Source of the DNA: Paramacrobiotus metropolitanus
Lineage: Eukaryota > Tardigrada > Eutardigrada > Parachela > Macrobiotidae
Assembly (NCBI RefSeq): GCF_019649055.1
Contig: NW_026570233.1
Span: 1,674,001-1,738,000, forward strand
Direction: 5' to 3'
Length of the DNA stretch: 64,000 nt
Within the stretch, counting starts at the first letter, position 1. Every line of letters starts with the position of its first letter. Positions 10,616 through 22,429 of this stretch are shown piece after piece. The notes below the pieces were generated by a model. It saw only the letters and a list, made by a program, of their open reading frames with translations. It made no database searches and was not told the origin of the DNA. A program made the translations under genes and the position numbers.

Positions 10616-11845
10616 ACACCGAATTTCTATATGCAGATATAGCGTGGGAATGCGATTTGTGTAATGGGTACAATTCCCGATCAGGATAGCGCTGAGAAAG
10701 TGTTACTGTTATAAATCTGTTTTTCCAGTAGTAAATTTGTACGTGTTCGATGCTTATTAAAGGTTATTAAGAATTAAGGTAAGAAAAAACATTAATTACT
10801 TCTACCATATCAGAGCAGTTTAACCATCAACAAATACATGGAGAACTGTGATCCGCATGTATTCCATCACTTTCAGAGCGTTCCGCCACCAAGGATCGGT
10901 AGCCAACTGGACAATTTGCGCACCGGTTATTCTCGCTATCACCTTCCTTCCCAGCACATCACGGATAACCAGGTGGAACCGGGCCCCAGAGAATATTACC
11001 GTTAAACATATTATGATCCCATCCGACCCTTTTTTGCTGATGTATGCTAATGTGTTGATTTACTAACTGAAGATAAGCAAAATTTATCTGTTGTCTCTTA
11101 CATTTAACTTTCCAGATGACCGAGACTCATAGTATCTAACTTCACACCTGTTTTAAAATGCAATTTACTGTCCCAACTGCTTACTATTTTGCGCAGAAGA
11201 GCACATAATGCGCCTTCTTTAACGGGCATTTTCTTTGTTGCTATCGGTAAACCCTAATACTCGTAGTATTCTCGAATCCTTACGTAGTTTTCCAAGATGC
11301 GTATAAATTTAAGAATTGACAAAATTTACATTATTCCAAAAAACAAAACTTTTGCGCTCTTCTTTCCTGACTTCTTTAACAGACTAGTGCTGGTCATCTG
11401 CGGGACATTTTGACGCAGGCTGTGTAGTGTGTTATACTAGCACTGGTTAATACCAATGGCTGCACTAATATCTGATTACAGATCCACAAAAAACTACGTA
11501 ATAGCTGTAAATGTTGGTGGCCTCAGTGCCTGCGCGATTAATTAGGGTAAACCGCGTGTATAACAAGCGTTTTTGGCGGCTATAATGAGCGTAAGTGTCC
11601 GGAATTTGCTTGCATGTATTTACTCGTAAAAACAAAATTTTGAGCTTTAATTTTCCAAACCGCACGCTTGCATGCCGGTATCCCGTAGAAAAACTTTGAG
11701 GGCTAACTTGTGAGGATCGCTATCTTATGCAACAAAACGAGTACTGTGATCGATAATTGGCGGCAGAGTTGTTTCAAGTTTAAACCACGCCAGCAATACA
11801 AATACAACTCCTTAATCGGCAAGCAGTTTATGCATAATTTAACTT
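10616..11845. other. intergenic; one possible minus-strand exon
   Basis: Apart from the candidate exon at 10820-11050 nothing is supported. Short frames around 11465-11885 look like chance. Confidence 0.4.
10820..11050 (-). CDS. possible terminal exon, unknown product
   Basis: The minus strand reads openly as GARFHLVIRDVLGRKVIARI and then AQIVQLATDPWWRNALKVME, ending at TAA (10820). The residue mix looks like real protein and is open for over 70 codons. The start of the exon and its partners were not found: a T-rich acceptor (TTATCTTCAG) sits just upstream but leads into a stop. The FHLVIRD..GRKV pattern weakly recalls a scramblase-type beta strand pair, not enough to name it. Confidence 0.3.
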   Translation of the reverse strand, partial: LAYISKKGSDGIIICLTVIFSGARFHLVIRDVLGRKVIARITGAQIVQLATDPWWRNALKVMEYMRITVLHVFVDG

Positions 11846-12762
11846 TCATTGCACAAAATGTACGTATGCGTGTTGAACAAACCATTCTTCAGCTTGCGGG
11901 TCCACTCGGAACCAGCATTCAATCCGCGCGGGCGGATAACTATAAGTATTACGCATTTCTACCCATAAGTTCATCTGGCAGTATTGCTCTTTGTCCCACG
12001 ATTCCGAGTAGCTGCCTGTAACGTTTCCTGCAGCTAGACCGCGCAGTACGCTTTGGCGATCTACTATCGAGTTCAGGTAGTGGTCTGCAGGGACATAGAC
12101 GAAATGCCGGTTAATTTTCCAGATAAAATGCGGTCCAGTGCCAGTAATACTGCAGTTAAAACGGGCCGTACAGGTCATGGTGTACCTCCAAAAAACGTTG
12201 GTCAAATTCTTCATAGGGATGATAAATAAATCGCGTGCTCCTAGCTTTGGTTGGAGCAAGTATTGTTGCATTACACACAGCTCAGAAGGGTCACCATTTT
12301 GGCAGTATTGAACACATTCCACGGTCCCGGCGCTATCGGCAGTTATATTATGAATAAATAAATAATTCCAACTTCCAGTCTTGGCGTGGCTGTAATAAAA
12401 GGAGCCTTCCTCCTGTCGAGGAGCCGCAATATCGGTCCCAATCAGTATGTTTTTATGGCGCCAGAAGACTTTTGCCGCAATAGGATGTATACTGTTCCCA
12501 GCAACCACCTGTGCTTGCGGTGAGCAGGCAAAGTTTGCGGTAGAACCAATTGCGGCTTTGACAGTGTTGCGGCGGCGAAGAGGGCCAGACTTAGTTAGCA
12601 GTGCGGTCTCGACGGGAAGGATAATGACATCGTCTCGTATGTTCTGCTCGGCTTCGTAAACGGCCATTTCCATTCGTTCAACTGCAGTCAAGAAGCAGTC
12701 AATTTGCAAATATCTACTTAAGGCGTACTCGGTCGCGGAATTGCACAAACACAAAGTCAATA
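11846..12762 (-). CDS. two-Ig-domain extracellular protein (3' exon)
   Basis: One long exon of about 304 codons on the minus strand. It begins after a splice acceptor (CACCTTGCAG at about 12763), so the signal peptide must be in an upstream exon I did not find. The first Ig-like domain has its Cys pair in STANFACSP and ADSAGTVECVQYC with the Trp in KVFWRHKN. The second runs from YTMTCTARFNC through HFIWKINR to ARIECWFR. Several N-glycosylation sites are present. There is no membrane segment in this exon, so it may be secreted. The role (adhesion or recognition) is inferred from the fold. A small inverted-repeat element sits about 240 bases upstream of the exon. Confidence 0.65.
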
Positions 12763-13966
12763 CTGCAAGGTGTATTAAAAAAACAGAAGTTTTGCCTTAA
12801 ACAGTGGATCAATGAAAGCGGATTAGCTTTGTTAGAGTATGCTTTGTGCATGTACCCGATGGAGGTAGAATCAGATAATTCGTTAATTAGACGCCTACTC
12901 TGGCTTAGGCATATTAAGCAAATAAAAGCCAAGTCGGACAAAATAGGAACATTGAAAACATTAATGAATCTAAAAACAGCAAAATAAAATATAAACTGAA
13001 AACTATATATAGGGGGAAAAGCAGATGTGCTCCACCGTTTCCCTGTACTGCTGCCGTCCCCGCCTGGATAGTGATGTTACGGCAATACATATGATTAAAT
13101 CGGTACAAAAACCATGTTTAGCCATAACGTCACACTCCAAGCGGGTGACGGCAGCAGTACAGGGAAACGGGGAAACACGTTTACTTTTCCCCCTATATCA
13201 CAATATAAAAATGAAATCATCAAATAATAATTTATGACGGATAAATAAAATGTTAGAGCGATCAAGTAATAGGTAATTTACATGCAATAGGTAATTTACA
13301 TGCCAAAATGGTAACACGGGAAAAATAGTTAGCGCTGCATATTGTAAGTATATGTGTACATGTGATGTGAGCGCCGCGTTAACTTAAGTTATATTTTAAC
13401 AAAGTTAGGCGAGAAGCGCCGAGGTGACTGTAGTGTATAGTAAAGGATTCTCGTGAATGCCAATGTAAAGATGTTGTGTTGAACGAATGTTGTACCTGGC
13501 AACTGGCGTAGTTAATGTACATACGCAGTTGCGTTGTTGATGTTTTAGTCTGCTAAGGCGCAGCGCCTGAGCTGCTAATAAACTGAAAGTATTAGCGCTC
13601 AGTAAATACGTCACAGTGACACACTGCTGTCTGATCTTACTTGGAGATAGTTCACGAGGACTGGTATCCCGCGACACACTACATCCAATAACAAAACGGG
13701 GATGCGTAGCCGCGATAAGAGCAATCATTACAATGTGCCTTTGCAGCCAGTATACCATCTCTGGAGATCGATAGCCGAATTCTGGAGTGTTGTGTCTTAC
13801 TGCTGAGAGATTCCGCGGTTTCAGAGTAACTGGATTCCATACGTGCATGTACAGTATTCTGTGCGGTCGCTACCAAAAGATTAAAAGGACAGAATAGATG
13901 CATCTGTGGATGGCAACAAACGCAATATGAATTACGTAATTATTATGATTCTGCTTCGTTGTTTAG
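12763..13966. other. intergenic with a MITE and a possible solo LTR
   Basis: Holds the inverted-repeat element at 13006-13198 and an LTR-like stretch at about 13345-13683. A 147-codon minus frame (13405-13848) lies over the latter and has no family features. Confidence 0.4.
13006..13198. mobile_element. 193-bp MITE, family A copy 1
   Basis: Ends are inverted repeats starting TATATAGGGGGAAAAG and continuing through CCCTGTACTGCTGCCGTC, over 40 bp with few mismatches. The middle contains GTGATGTTACGGCAATACATATG. The same family appears at 18742-19053. It encodes nothing. Confidence 0.85.
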
Positions 13967-14103
13967 GACCGCAACCCAAGTATCTTGAGGAAATGGATCA
14001 TTTGCTTCATTATACGAACTATGAAATGGCGCAACTGCGCAAAGCGAGATCAAAACTTTTTCATAAGCATTTTACGAACGCCCAAAAGCCTAATTCGTAC
14101 TAA
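13967..14103 (+). CDS. possible terminal exon, unknown product
   Basis: After a strong acceptor (CTTCGTTGTTTAG) the frame reads GPQPKYLEEMDHLLHYTNYE and MAQLRKARSKLFHKHF to a TAA at 14101-14103. An AATAAA signal overlaps the stop. The helical, charged composition looks like protein, but no upstream exon was identified, so this is a candidate only. Confidence 0.35.
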
Positions 14104-14813
14104 TAAAATTTAATGTTAGTTTGTTACTAGATTAGAATAATTAGTTTAATGCCGGCACCACGTAGTCATGGATACAACCTGATTTTCGAGACTGAACACA
14201 CAACGCTAAACAAGTCATCATCAAGATGTTTCCATGGATTTCTATTACTGTAATTAGCGTGTGCGTTACCGTTAAACTGCAAATATTAATTAATTTTCCT
14301 AAAAGATGATCCCTTCTGCCCGTTGCAGAAAGAATCGGAATCATTCTCAGTTTTAACATTTGTTGCAATCTGTCTGTATACACCGTACGTATCTGTATAT
14401 ACGTAGGCGCATTCTTTTATTAGGCAGCAGCCCTATAATCAAAATTTCTTATTCATTTTCATTAGTGTGAATCCGGACGTGTCGCGTTGTACGATACTCG
14501 TCTACGTTGTGCCGGGGTTCAAAATATTACAGTACATGCCCGGACAGTATTGCATAACATGCCGGTCGTCTTTAATCATCTACAATCTATCGGTCACTTT
14601 TGTTACGCTATTGTGACAATCACTAGATTATCAAAATGTGTGCTCAGAAGAAACATAGCGGAGATAACAATTTCAAGATACAGGTAATTTTGCTTTGCAG
14701 AATAAAATTACACTGCTTCCTGTGCATATGTATATTAAGCATTGGAACAAAGCCGCGTTGTCGAAGCGCTTGCACTTTTCAGGAGTTTACTTAACAGGCA
14801 AAATCGGCGAAAC
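14104..14813. other. intergenic, nothing recognised
   Basis: Short frames only; likely the upstream region of the protease homologue starting at 14814. Confidence 0.4.
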
Positions 14814-17460
14814 ATGGATATTCTACCAACTTTCTTAGTTTTCTTTCATTTTGTCTACTCCGTTCAGGGACAAGGTACTCGTACGATATGAACTGTTGCA
14901 TGTACCAAGCCGTCGTTGATGCTCCCTAATAATTTTTATGTATTTGTTCTGTTTTTTTACTGAACGTTACCCATACAGATGGCTGTAAAGTTCCTGCAGT
15001 AATCAACGCCAGCGCTGGACGCATTGAATCCCCGTATTACAGTTACTTTCCTAATTTCAGCTACCCGGCTAACGCCAAATGCCGATGGACAATAAAAGTC
15101 CCTGATCGAAAGGCAAGTGCAGTGGAATGATGGTTACCGTGATTTTTTACAAAACAATCCTAACTTATGCAAGCATGTTAAGCATATTTTTTGCACTTAT
15201 TTACCGTAGTTAAACTTATCTACTCGTAGGACTTCTGGCCTTAAAATCAGCAGTACTCATTTTTCCACATAAACGAGAATATAGTGCACAAATAAGATAA
15301 ATCGTTTAACAAACAATTTTTTTTAAATGGTTCGTTCAGAAAATCAAGCTGAGTTTTCGGGACCGTTTCGAGCTACAAACATCGCCGTCGTGCATAAGCT
15401 ACGATTACGTGACCATTTTTCCCGTGGATGAAATTGCGGAGAGCAACTTCGGGGTTTGCATGTACGTACAAGGCGTCACAATGTAAGCTTATTTGTACAA
15501 AGCCGCTCGTCAAATCGTACACCACCACAGTTATCAGGGACGTTTTGTGGCCACCCGCGCAACCCTTTTCCACCCGTTGTTATCGGAAGTGACGAAGTGA
15601 TTGTGGAGTTTTGTAAGTAGATTTGTAGAAGCCTAAGCGTCCTTCTGCATTAAAACATTTTCGACGTTTTTTTGTTGTCCTTGTTAGGTACAAATTCGTT
15701 CAGCCAGTAGTAAGTAACACTAAGCTGCATAAACAGCAGAAAATTGCCTAAACCTGCTCGCACAAAAGCCAAGGTTTCCGGTTGGACTTTGAGGGCACCA
15801 CATTGCCGCCATCTCCGCCCGTAACCACAACAACCGAGAAGCCTCGCTACATTTGCCCAAAATTGAAACTCAACGTCACCAGTGAGACCCGGGAACTGTT
15901 AATCGAATCACCACGATTTCCTGGACCCTATCCGGCTCCAACGTATTGTACTTGGGAGATTGACATGAATACGCTACCTGGCAAATCGCTCTATGTACAA
16001 GACTGCGGATTGCTGACAAAATAAGGTATAGCAGCTCGAGTCATTTGGAAAGTTTTTACATTTGCAGATCCACGCTGAGGCGTTCGATATTGTAATGGAC
16101 CCGAATAATTATTATGAGGCCGATGAAATGGGAATCAGCGAATATACTACAAATGACGACTACAGAGATTTTAGTTCCATAGGAAGCACGGTCCAACGGG
16201 CCTACGAGTTGGAGGAATAGTGGTATGTATTCAGGCGTCGCTGCATATTCACAAAACTAGACCGGTGTTAACAACGTTCCGACATACCTAGTCGCATTTT
16301 CGCTTTACAGACGATTAGGTTTATTACAAAAGCTCAACCAACTACCGCTCAAGGTTTCAGACTCCGATTAAAAGGTTAGCAGCGATCCACGTTTTGCTGC
16401 CGGGAGTGGGGGGGGGGCTTATTTTACGCTGACATCTTTTATAGTTTCTGATTGCGATGTCAGGGATGGCTGTTGCATCGGCACTCCAGAGCAAGATGTC
16501 TGTTTCAAAGAAGAAATTATGTGCAACGGTAAAAAATCATTTGCTTCGTGCTTCTTTGTTCTGGTGCGGGATTCTAGTTACCCGATCACATGACGTTATC
16601 ACTTTAAAATATTGCGTTTTTATTATCACACGTGACAAGTGGATCACGTGCAGCAGTTTGGGGAAGCAAGTTGTTACTTTAAAAAACCAGTGCATAATAA
16701 GTTAATAATTAACAATGCCATGATCGTCATCAGAATCGGACTGTTGGCAACGTCGACTGTCACGACGCTTTAGACGAACAGTGTCCATCTGGTTGTGGAA
16801 CTCCTGCTTCTTCGCCGTGGCTAAGCAATAAAGATACCAGGATTTTGGGAGGCATCGATGTATGTGCGCGCGCATGCTAACTACAGCCCAGTGTTCGTAC
16901 TTGTTTTATTTTAGGCACGACCACACAGTTGGCCGTGGCAAGTGGCCTTCGTTGCATTCCACACGCACTTGCTGTGCGCTGGGTCCGTTGTAAGTTTCCC
17001 ATTAAATTACTGTAGTATAAAGGCTTGCAAATGCGGCTGGACAATGCGCGTATATTCCACAAACTGCCAGACAATATTAATTTTGAAAGCTATGTACATA
17101 TAATGCGTACCAACCAAACATGTATGGTAAGCTTAAAAGACCAATTTTTTGGGAAATGACCCTCAAAAATGTATTTATATTTGCAACTTTTGCAACCTGC
17201 TGTGACATCCTCCAACAATACTGGCCGTAATAAAACTATCATTAAACGCTTGAAAAGTTAACCGCAAATAGAATTACTTTCAAGTTTTTAATAACAGGCT
17301 GGATGCTTTAGTGAGCGCTGTGGTCGGCGAACATGACCTTTCGCAGTCACGCGAGCCAAATGTCGCCATGTACTATGTGGACCGATTGGAACGATTTCCT
17401 ACGGGTGACTCAGACTTTCGACCGGACGATTTCTGCCTTGTTAAAACTAAATCGGTACCA

Positions 17461-17761
17461 GGCAAGCGGCATCTCTTTCCCCTCCCTTCAGTACCGTTTA
17501 TCTCTTTCTCCGGCTGCATCGCTGCAGTGTGTGAACGCACACGTGAGGCTTTTGATTCAGCCTTTTCACAGGCGGCACAGGCGATCTCATCTGTACACTG
17601 GATCAGTAACATCAGTTGCGTAATCTGCTGCAGCCGAGAAACCGGTTTAGATCTGAAATGGCTGAATGCAATGTGTCACGTGTGCGCTCACACACGGCAG
17701 CGATTCAGCCGGAGAAAGAGATAAACGGTACTAAAGGGAGAGGAAAGAGATGCCGCTCGCC
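17461..17761. mobile_element. 301-bp MITE inside the protease homologue
   Basis: Long imperfect inverted repeats of about 90 bp. The left end starts GGCAAGCGGCATCTCTTTCC and the right end complements it as GGCGAGCGGCATCTCTTTCC. The insertion follows directly after the codons for the DDFCLVK segment of the protease homologue. No target duplication was found. Confidence 0.8.
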
Positions 17762-17912
17762 TTTTACTGATGTTCATATTATTTTTGTTTTTGTTTTTTT
17801 TCATATTATTTTTGTTTTGATAAAAAACAGCAATACACCACAATAAAAATAATAATTTGCTGCAAGCAACTATAAAAATTTGAGTTGTAACGTTATATAT
17901 ATGGAACATTTC

Positions 17913-18133
17913 GTACCAAAGAAAAAAACTGGAACATTTTTTTGCTCCTTGTAGTCACTATAGACATCTGTAGACAACCTGTAGACACCGTGTATACTTA
18001 CATCCTGTATACATCCTAAGAAACCAGATGACTACGGTCTACCGATAGGTCTACAGGGTGTTTGCAGCCTGTATACAGAAGTCTACTGTGTCTACAAGAA
18101 GAGAAAAAACGAGCCACTTTTTTTCTTTGGTAC
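17913..18133. mobile_element. 221-bp inverted-repeat element (second MITE type)
   Basis: Ends GTACCAAAGAAAAAAACTGG and the complement TTTTTTTCTTTGGTAC. The interior has loosely repeated TGTAGACA / TGTATAC motifs on both strands. It lies in noncoding sequence between two trypsin-domain segments. Confidence 0.7.
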
Positions 18134-18741
18134 AAAAGGTGCCACAGGTGAACGTTATGATTGTATATGGACGAATTTCCGTTTGTGGAAAAGATTTTTC
18201 AACGACCACGTGATGCCAGTTTGTCTGCCTTCTGTAATCGACCCACCGATCAACACCACGTGCTATCTTACTGGATGGGGTTTATCGGAACAACCACAAA
18301 CGAATATATATGGAACGGCATTACTAAAGCAAGCGGATTTGAAGATAGCCGCTCCCAACAAGTGTATGGGCGTGGATAACGTGGAAATCCCTGGCATGCG
18401 CCGCAGCGTAATTTGTGCAGAAAACGGCCACAAAGAAAGGTCATTCTACGCACCCTTAACGGAGACTTTCATAGTGGTGCTGATGATAAAGCGCAAACGT
18501 TGCAGTTGCTTCATGGACGACGGAGCGCCGCTGGTATGCCGTAACAACTATCGATCGCAGCTTGTCGGGTTATCCAGTGCACGGCTGTTAGTACAAAGAA
18601 TGCATTCTTAAAACTTCCCTCTGAAACCGTTTTATCTTCACAGGCCCAGCTCCTGCAGCATCGCTGATCCGTATCCACAGCAGTTTGCTAAAGTTTCGTT
18701 TGCTCTTGAATGGATTGGTTCAATAATGTTCGGATAGTTAA

Positions 18742-19053
18742 CATAGGGGGAAAACCATTTTAGTCGAACCAATTCACGGCACTGTTGCCGTCACCCGGCT
18801 GGAGTGTGACGTTACGGAAATACATATGGTTAAATCCGGCGCGGTAGATACAGTATATAACGGGCAAAACTAAGCGTCTTCCACCGTTCCCCTGTACTGC
18901 TGCCGTCACCCGCCTGGAGTGTGACGTTACGGCAGTGGTTAAATCTGGCGCAGTACGTAAGCGCCATGTTCAGCCACAACGTCAAGCCCCAGGCGGGTGA
19001 CGGCAGCAGTACAGGGGAACGGTGGAAAATGCCTACTTTTGCCCCCCTATATA
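18742..19053. mobile_element. 312-bp MITE, family A copy 2 (compound)
   Basis: Shares the outer ATAGGGGGAAAA / TTTTGCCCCCCTATAT ends and the inner CTGTACTGCTGCCGTCACCC with the copy at 13006. It contains the GAGTGTGACGTTACGG block twice, so it looks like a nested or partly duplicated element. It starts three bases after the protease homologue's stop. Confidence 0.8.
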
Positions 19054-20206
19054 CCCCAAAGGCCCAAACGTAGTACAGATATAAAATGTGGTTAGAAATT
19101 ATTTTTTGTCAAATTGGTCTAATTGGTTAATTGGTTTGGTCAAATTGGCTCGTACGTATCTCTGTGACGTTATGGTGTTGTGGTGCTAGTTTGTACAATT
19201 GATTGTGTGTACGCCCACACAGTCCATCTTACACGAATCTTACATGTACAGTCCATCTTACATGTATTGTCATTGCCGTTGTTCGACTCTAGTAGTGCGA
19301 GAGTAATGAATCAAAATCCCTCTCTTAATTTCATTCATTCAGGTTCATTCATTCCTCTCGTACTCCTAGAGCAGGGCAATGGTACTGTATACGTATGTTT
19401 TACAGAAGAACGACAAATTTGCTCCCGATGATTATTAGTATGTACAACTCACTTCTCACTCAAAATTCATAGTTTCTGTGGTTTATTAATGAACCATTTA
19501 AGCCGGGTTACAACGTGCTTTTAAATATTTTGGATTGTACAAACTATGGGAATTTTTCCCCTTTCAAATTAAAGCCATGACCAAGTTGAATTTATTCGTA
19601 CATGCGCACAGTCAAGCTACAGAATTATTGTATTTCTGGCCTTGAGCATGCATATAGACGTACGCGTCATGCAGTGCGTATACACTTCTCATGCTTACAT
19701 CGATATAAGCTGGGAATATGCCGACATGATTCATAAAGCCATAATTACTGTTCGTATTTCCATCGAAGGAAAGTGAAAACGTACACCAAACCGCCGGCAA
19801 AACAATCATCAGCGGATTCTCATCGCCGACACTTGCGCTTGCTAAGCAGCGGCATCTTTAATGAGCAACGGGCAAATGACCGCACATCCCATCAATCAAT
19901 AAGCAAAAACCAAAATAATTCTACCCCAACACTTATTAACAGCTGCTGCTATGACTCGATTAGGACACAGACAGACCAGACATGCCCACGACTTATTAGT
20001 CATAGAAAAACAAGAACATCATCTCACAGTCGGCAGAATGGGAGCCGTTTTCATAAAAACAACTTGCAACATTTTGGTTAAGGCTAATAGAGCAAGTTGC
20101 AACCGTTTCGCCCCATTGTGCAAAAAATCCAGTCGTGATCTTAGTTATTATCCGCGCTTTGCTTTTTTGCTGTCGGAGCTTTAGCAGTTAATTACAGCTT
20201 ATCACA
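19054..20206. other. intergenic, nothing recognised
   Basis: Only short frames. No TATA box was picked out near the small Ig gene that follows. Confidence 0.4.
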
Positions 20207-20914
20207 ATGGCCTCGTAAGTACCTCATCGGTTTGCTCTGTTAGTATGTGTTACAGTTTTAATTTCCAAGGTTGCCAGAATTTATTTTAAAATTTTTCAGG
20301 GATTTTCTGCAGGTAGAAATTACTAAAAACATTTTGTGCGACCAATCTGGAAATAAAAAATAAATTAAATTTGTTATTATTGTAAATATTTTAAATTCTT
20401 TTTAGATGGTCGTTATTGTGATTCTGGAATTGGAATAAAAAAAAGTGCTCGTTTATTGAAATACCTAAACCGTGCCGAAGTATTAGAAAACCGTGTTCCT
20501 TTTACTGCGCTAAAATATTTATTAAATCTTGGTAAACGGAGATATCGCAGAGAATTTGGAGCATTTTTATCGTATTTTTACTATAGAGATCGTTTGCATT
20601 GTAGCGGAATGCGCTACTCGCCGAAATGGACCCAGAAGCCTACCATGAACGAGGCTGCTGACGGGAAGAATTTGCTGATTGAATGCCGTTTGACCTCTGA
20701 CTCGGAGCCGCAGATCGCCTGGCTGGTCAATGACGCCCAGGTTCAAGACGGCGGTCGGTACAAACTGGTCTTCAAGAAGGAGAGCGGCAACGCGTATTAC
20801 GCCAGCCTCAACGTCTCCGACACGCAGAAAAAGAGCAACACCACCAAGTATGAAGTGAAGACCAGGAATGATGCCGGCGAAAGCAGCGCCACCGTTAACT
20901 CGTTCTTGGGCTAA
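20207..20914 (+). CDS. single I-set Ig domain protein
   Basis: Exon 1 is tiny (20207-20214, ATGGCCTC, then GTAAGT). Exon 2 (20605-20914) starts after GCATTGTAG and joins in phase to give MASGMRYSPKWTQKPT. The 105-residue product is one I-set Ig domain: LLIECRLTS carries the first Cys, PQIAWLVND the Trp, and YEVKTRNDAGESSATV the last strand with the usual DxGxS turn. The second Cys is not in its usual place, as in many muscle-type I-set domains of titin/twitchin proteins. No signal peptide, so probably intracellular, perhaps sarcomeric. A stop and an AATAAA-like signal overlap. GC and codon use in exon 2 suggest an active, conserved gene. Confidence 0.75.
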
Positions 20915-21425
20915 TAAAAAAACCACAGACTACTCTCTGACTAATTTTCTCTCGCAGTCATTTGTACGTGTAAATGTTTTTCTATGCGGTAACACGCGCT
21001 GCTTATGTGACTTTCACGTAATGCATTTCGTAAAGATAAATTTGGCATGCTGTAACGATCAGCGGTATTAAGGTAGCCGGAGACAATACCGGCATCGGCT
21101 GTTGTCTGGTGCAGTACGGTTGATTTTTCTGCTGACAAGTAATTAAACGAACGGCTAAGACTGTTGTTGGAGACTTGGCGGTGGTGATGGGTAATTCAGG
21201 CTTGAAGTATAATCGGCAGTGAATGTGGTGCATTCATGCGCCAAGACGCCGTGGTAATGCGATGCAGCGCCAGCCACAATACCCGCTTAGCGGTGCCAAA
21301 CACTTTAAGCTGCAGAAGAGTGGCCGCACGCATATATATAACAGTCAAATTTCCATGGTTGATAATGCGGATCATCAAAATATTCTGTTTAATATTTTTC
21401 TGGCGGAGATAGAAATCGAGTTACA
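20915..21425. other. intergenic, nothing recognised
   Basis: Short overlapping frames only. Confidence 0.4.
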
Positions 21426-22429
21426 ATGGTGTGGGAATTTATTGTGGTTGTGGCGGTGAATCTGTGCGGGTTGTATGCGCTGCCGTTACAAGTTGTTATT
21501 CCGGACTCCAACAACGATACAATCCGTAAGACAATTCGATTAACTATAATACGAGTATTATTACTGCTTTCTATAAAATCCATTTTGTTCTAAGAAAAGG
21601 TTTCCTTCGAAAAATTCAGCAACTTTGTATTATGTACGTACATCTAAGTACTTTTATTTTTGCAAAAGAAAATTCAAAATTATGTAACATAACTGCAATT
21701 ACACAAGCCGCAGATGCCACTCCAAGTTGAACTTTATTTCGTTGTAACCACCTCGTTAATTTTGTAATATTTGGTCGTTGCCCATCGTTATTTCCGTACC
21801 GGTATCAGTTAATGTGTAAAAATAAGATTTGGTACATCCATTTTATTAGAAAGTAATTCATTCTAAACCTTCTGTTGTATTCCTAGATTTTAAAAATATT
21901 TGCCTTTACATGTTATGTTTTATATGACACAAAATATCAGCTTTTTGGGAAAAACACAGGAAATTCTATCGATTGCACACTACTCCAGCGTGGAGCTCCA
22001 CCCGATGCTCAATGGATTCCCCACTGTGACCCCGACACCAACCAACTCACTCCACATCAAGTAGCGGTCGACGGACTGGAATTTTGTGTGGATAGTGCCA
22101 CGGGCGTGAACATCTTCGGACCAGTAAACCACTCGATCAGTTGCGAATGCGTAATCCGCGCGTACAAGATACTCCTCACCGACCGTAAACCGGCATATCT
22201 CCCGCAGTGCAGCACCAAGAACGGCGATTATCTGGCCAAACAGTGCGCCGATAACGGTGACTGCTGGTGTGTGGATAAACATGGCACGCAGTTGGGACCG
22301 CGCTGGAGCTCGACACCGGTGAATGCCCAGCAGCGCTGGGAGGATCCCGTGCATGCCACGGTTAGACGGGATAAACCCCGATTGAGCTGCGGTATGGTCA
22401 GGAAGTTCTGGGAATCATGGAAACTGTGA
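21426..22429 (+). CDS. secreted protein with two thyroglobulin type-1 domains
   Basis: Exon 1 (21426-21525) encodes a signal peptide (WEFIVVVAVNLCGLYA). Its phase-1 donor (ATCC|GTAAG) matches exon 2 (21960-22429), which starts after AACACAG. The mature protein (about 190 residues in total) has a divergent first domain (DCTLLQRG, WIPHCD, FCVDSATG) and a classical second one: PQCSTKNGDYLAKQC, then DCWCVDKHG. The CWCV motif and Cys spacing define thyroglobulin type-1 repeats, which in known proteins often bind or inhibit cysteine proteases. Inhibitory activity here is inferred. The tail is basic and ends WESWKL. The splice join is in frame throughout. Confidence 0.85.

Larger units (their letters stand above)
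14814..18739 (+). pseudogene. CUB-CUB-LDLa-trypsin serine-protease homologue, probably dead
   Basis: Exon 1 (14814-14874) encodes a signal peptide. Exons 14979-15112, 15340-15461, 15503-15612, 15688-15709 and 15769-15994 join in phase and give a CUB domain (RIESPYYSYFPNFSYPANAK, YDYVTI, GFRLDFEG) and the start of a second CUB. Pieces at 16068 and 16311-16374 (TIRFITKAQPTTAQGFRLRL) close it. Exon 16445-16528 is LDLa-like; 16734-16859 ends it and opens trypsin (CGTP, RILGGID); 16915-16989 gives PWQVAF and LCAGSV. The exon with catalytic His (TAAHC) is not found. After VVGEHDLS and DDFCLV (17298 on) a MITE interrupts. The frame 18183-18600 has MPVCLP and TGWG, but CFMDDGAPLVC replaces GDSGGP, so the Ser is Asp. 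Final exon 18645-18739. The LDLa join does not keep phase. Inactive; pseudogene or scaffold homologue. Confidence 0.75.

Noticed and set aside
13405-13848. 147-codon minus frame
   Set aside because: No family features, lies on an LTR-like stretch, and composition is not protein-like.
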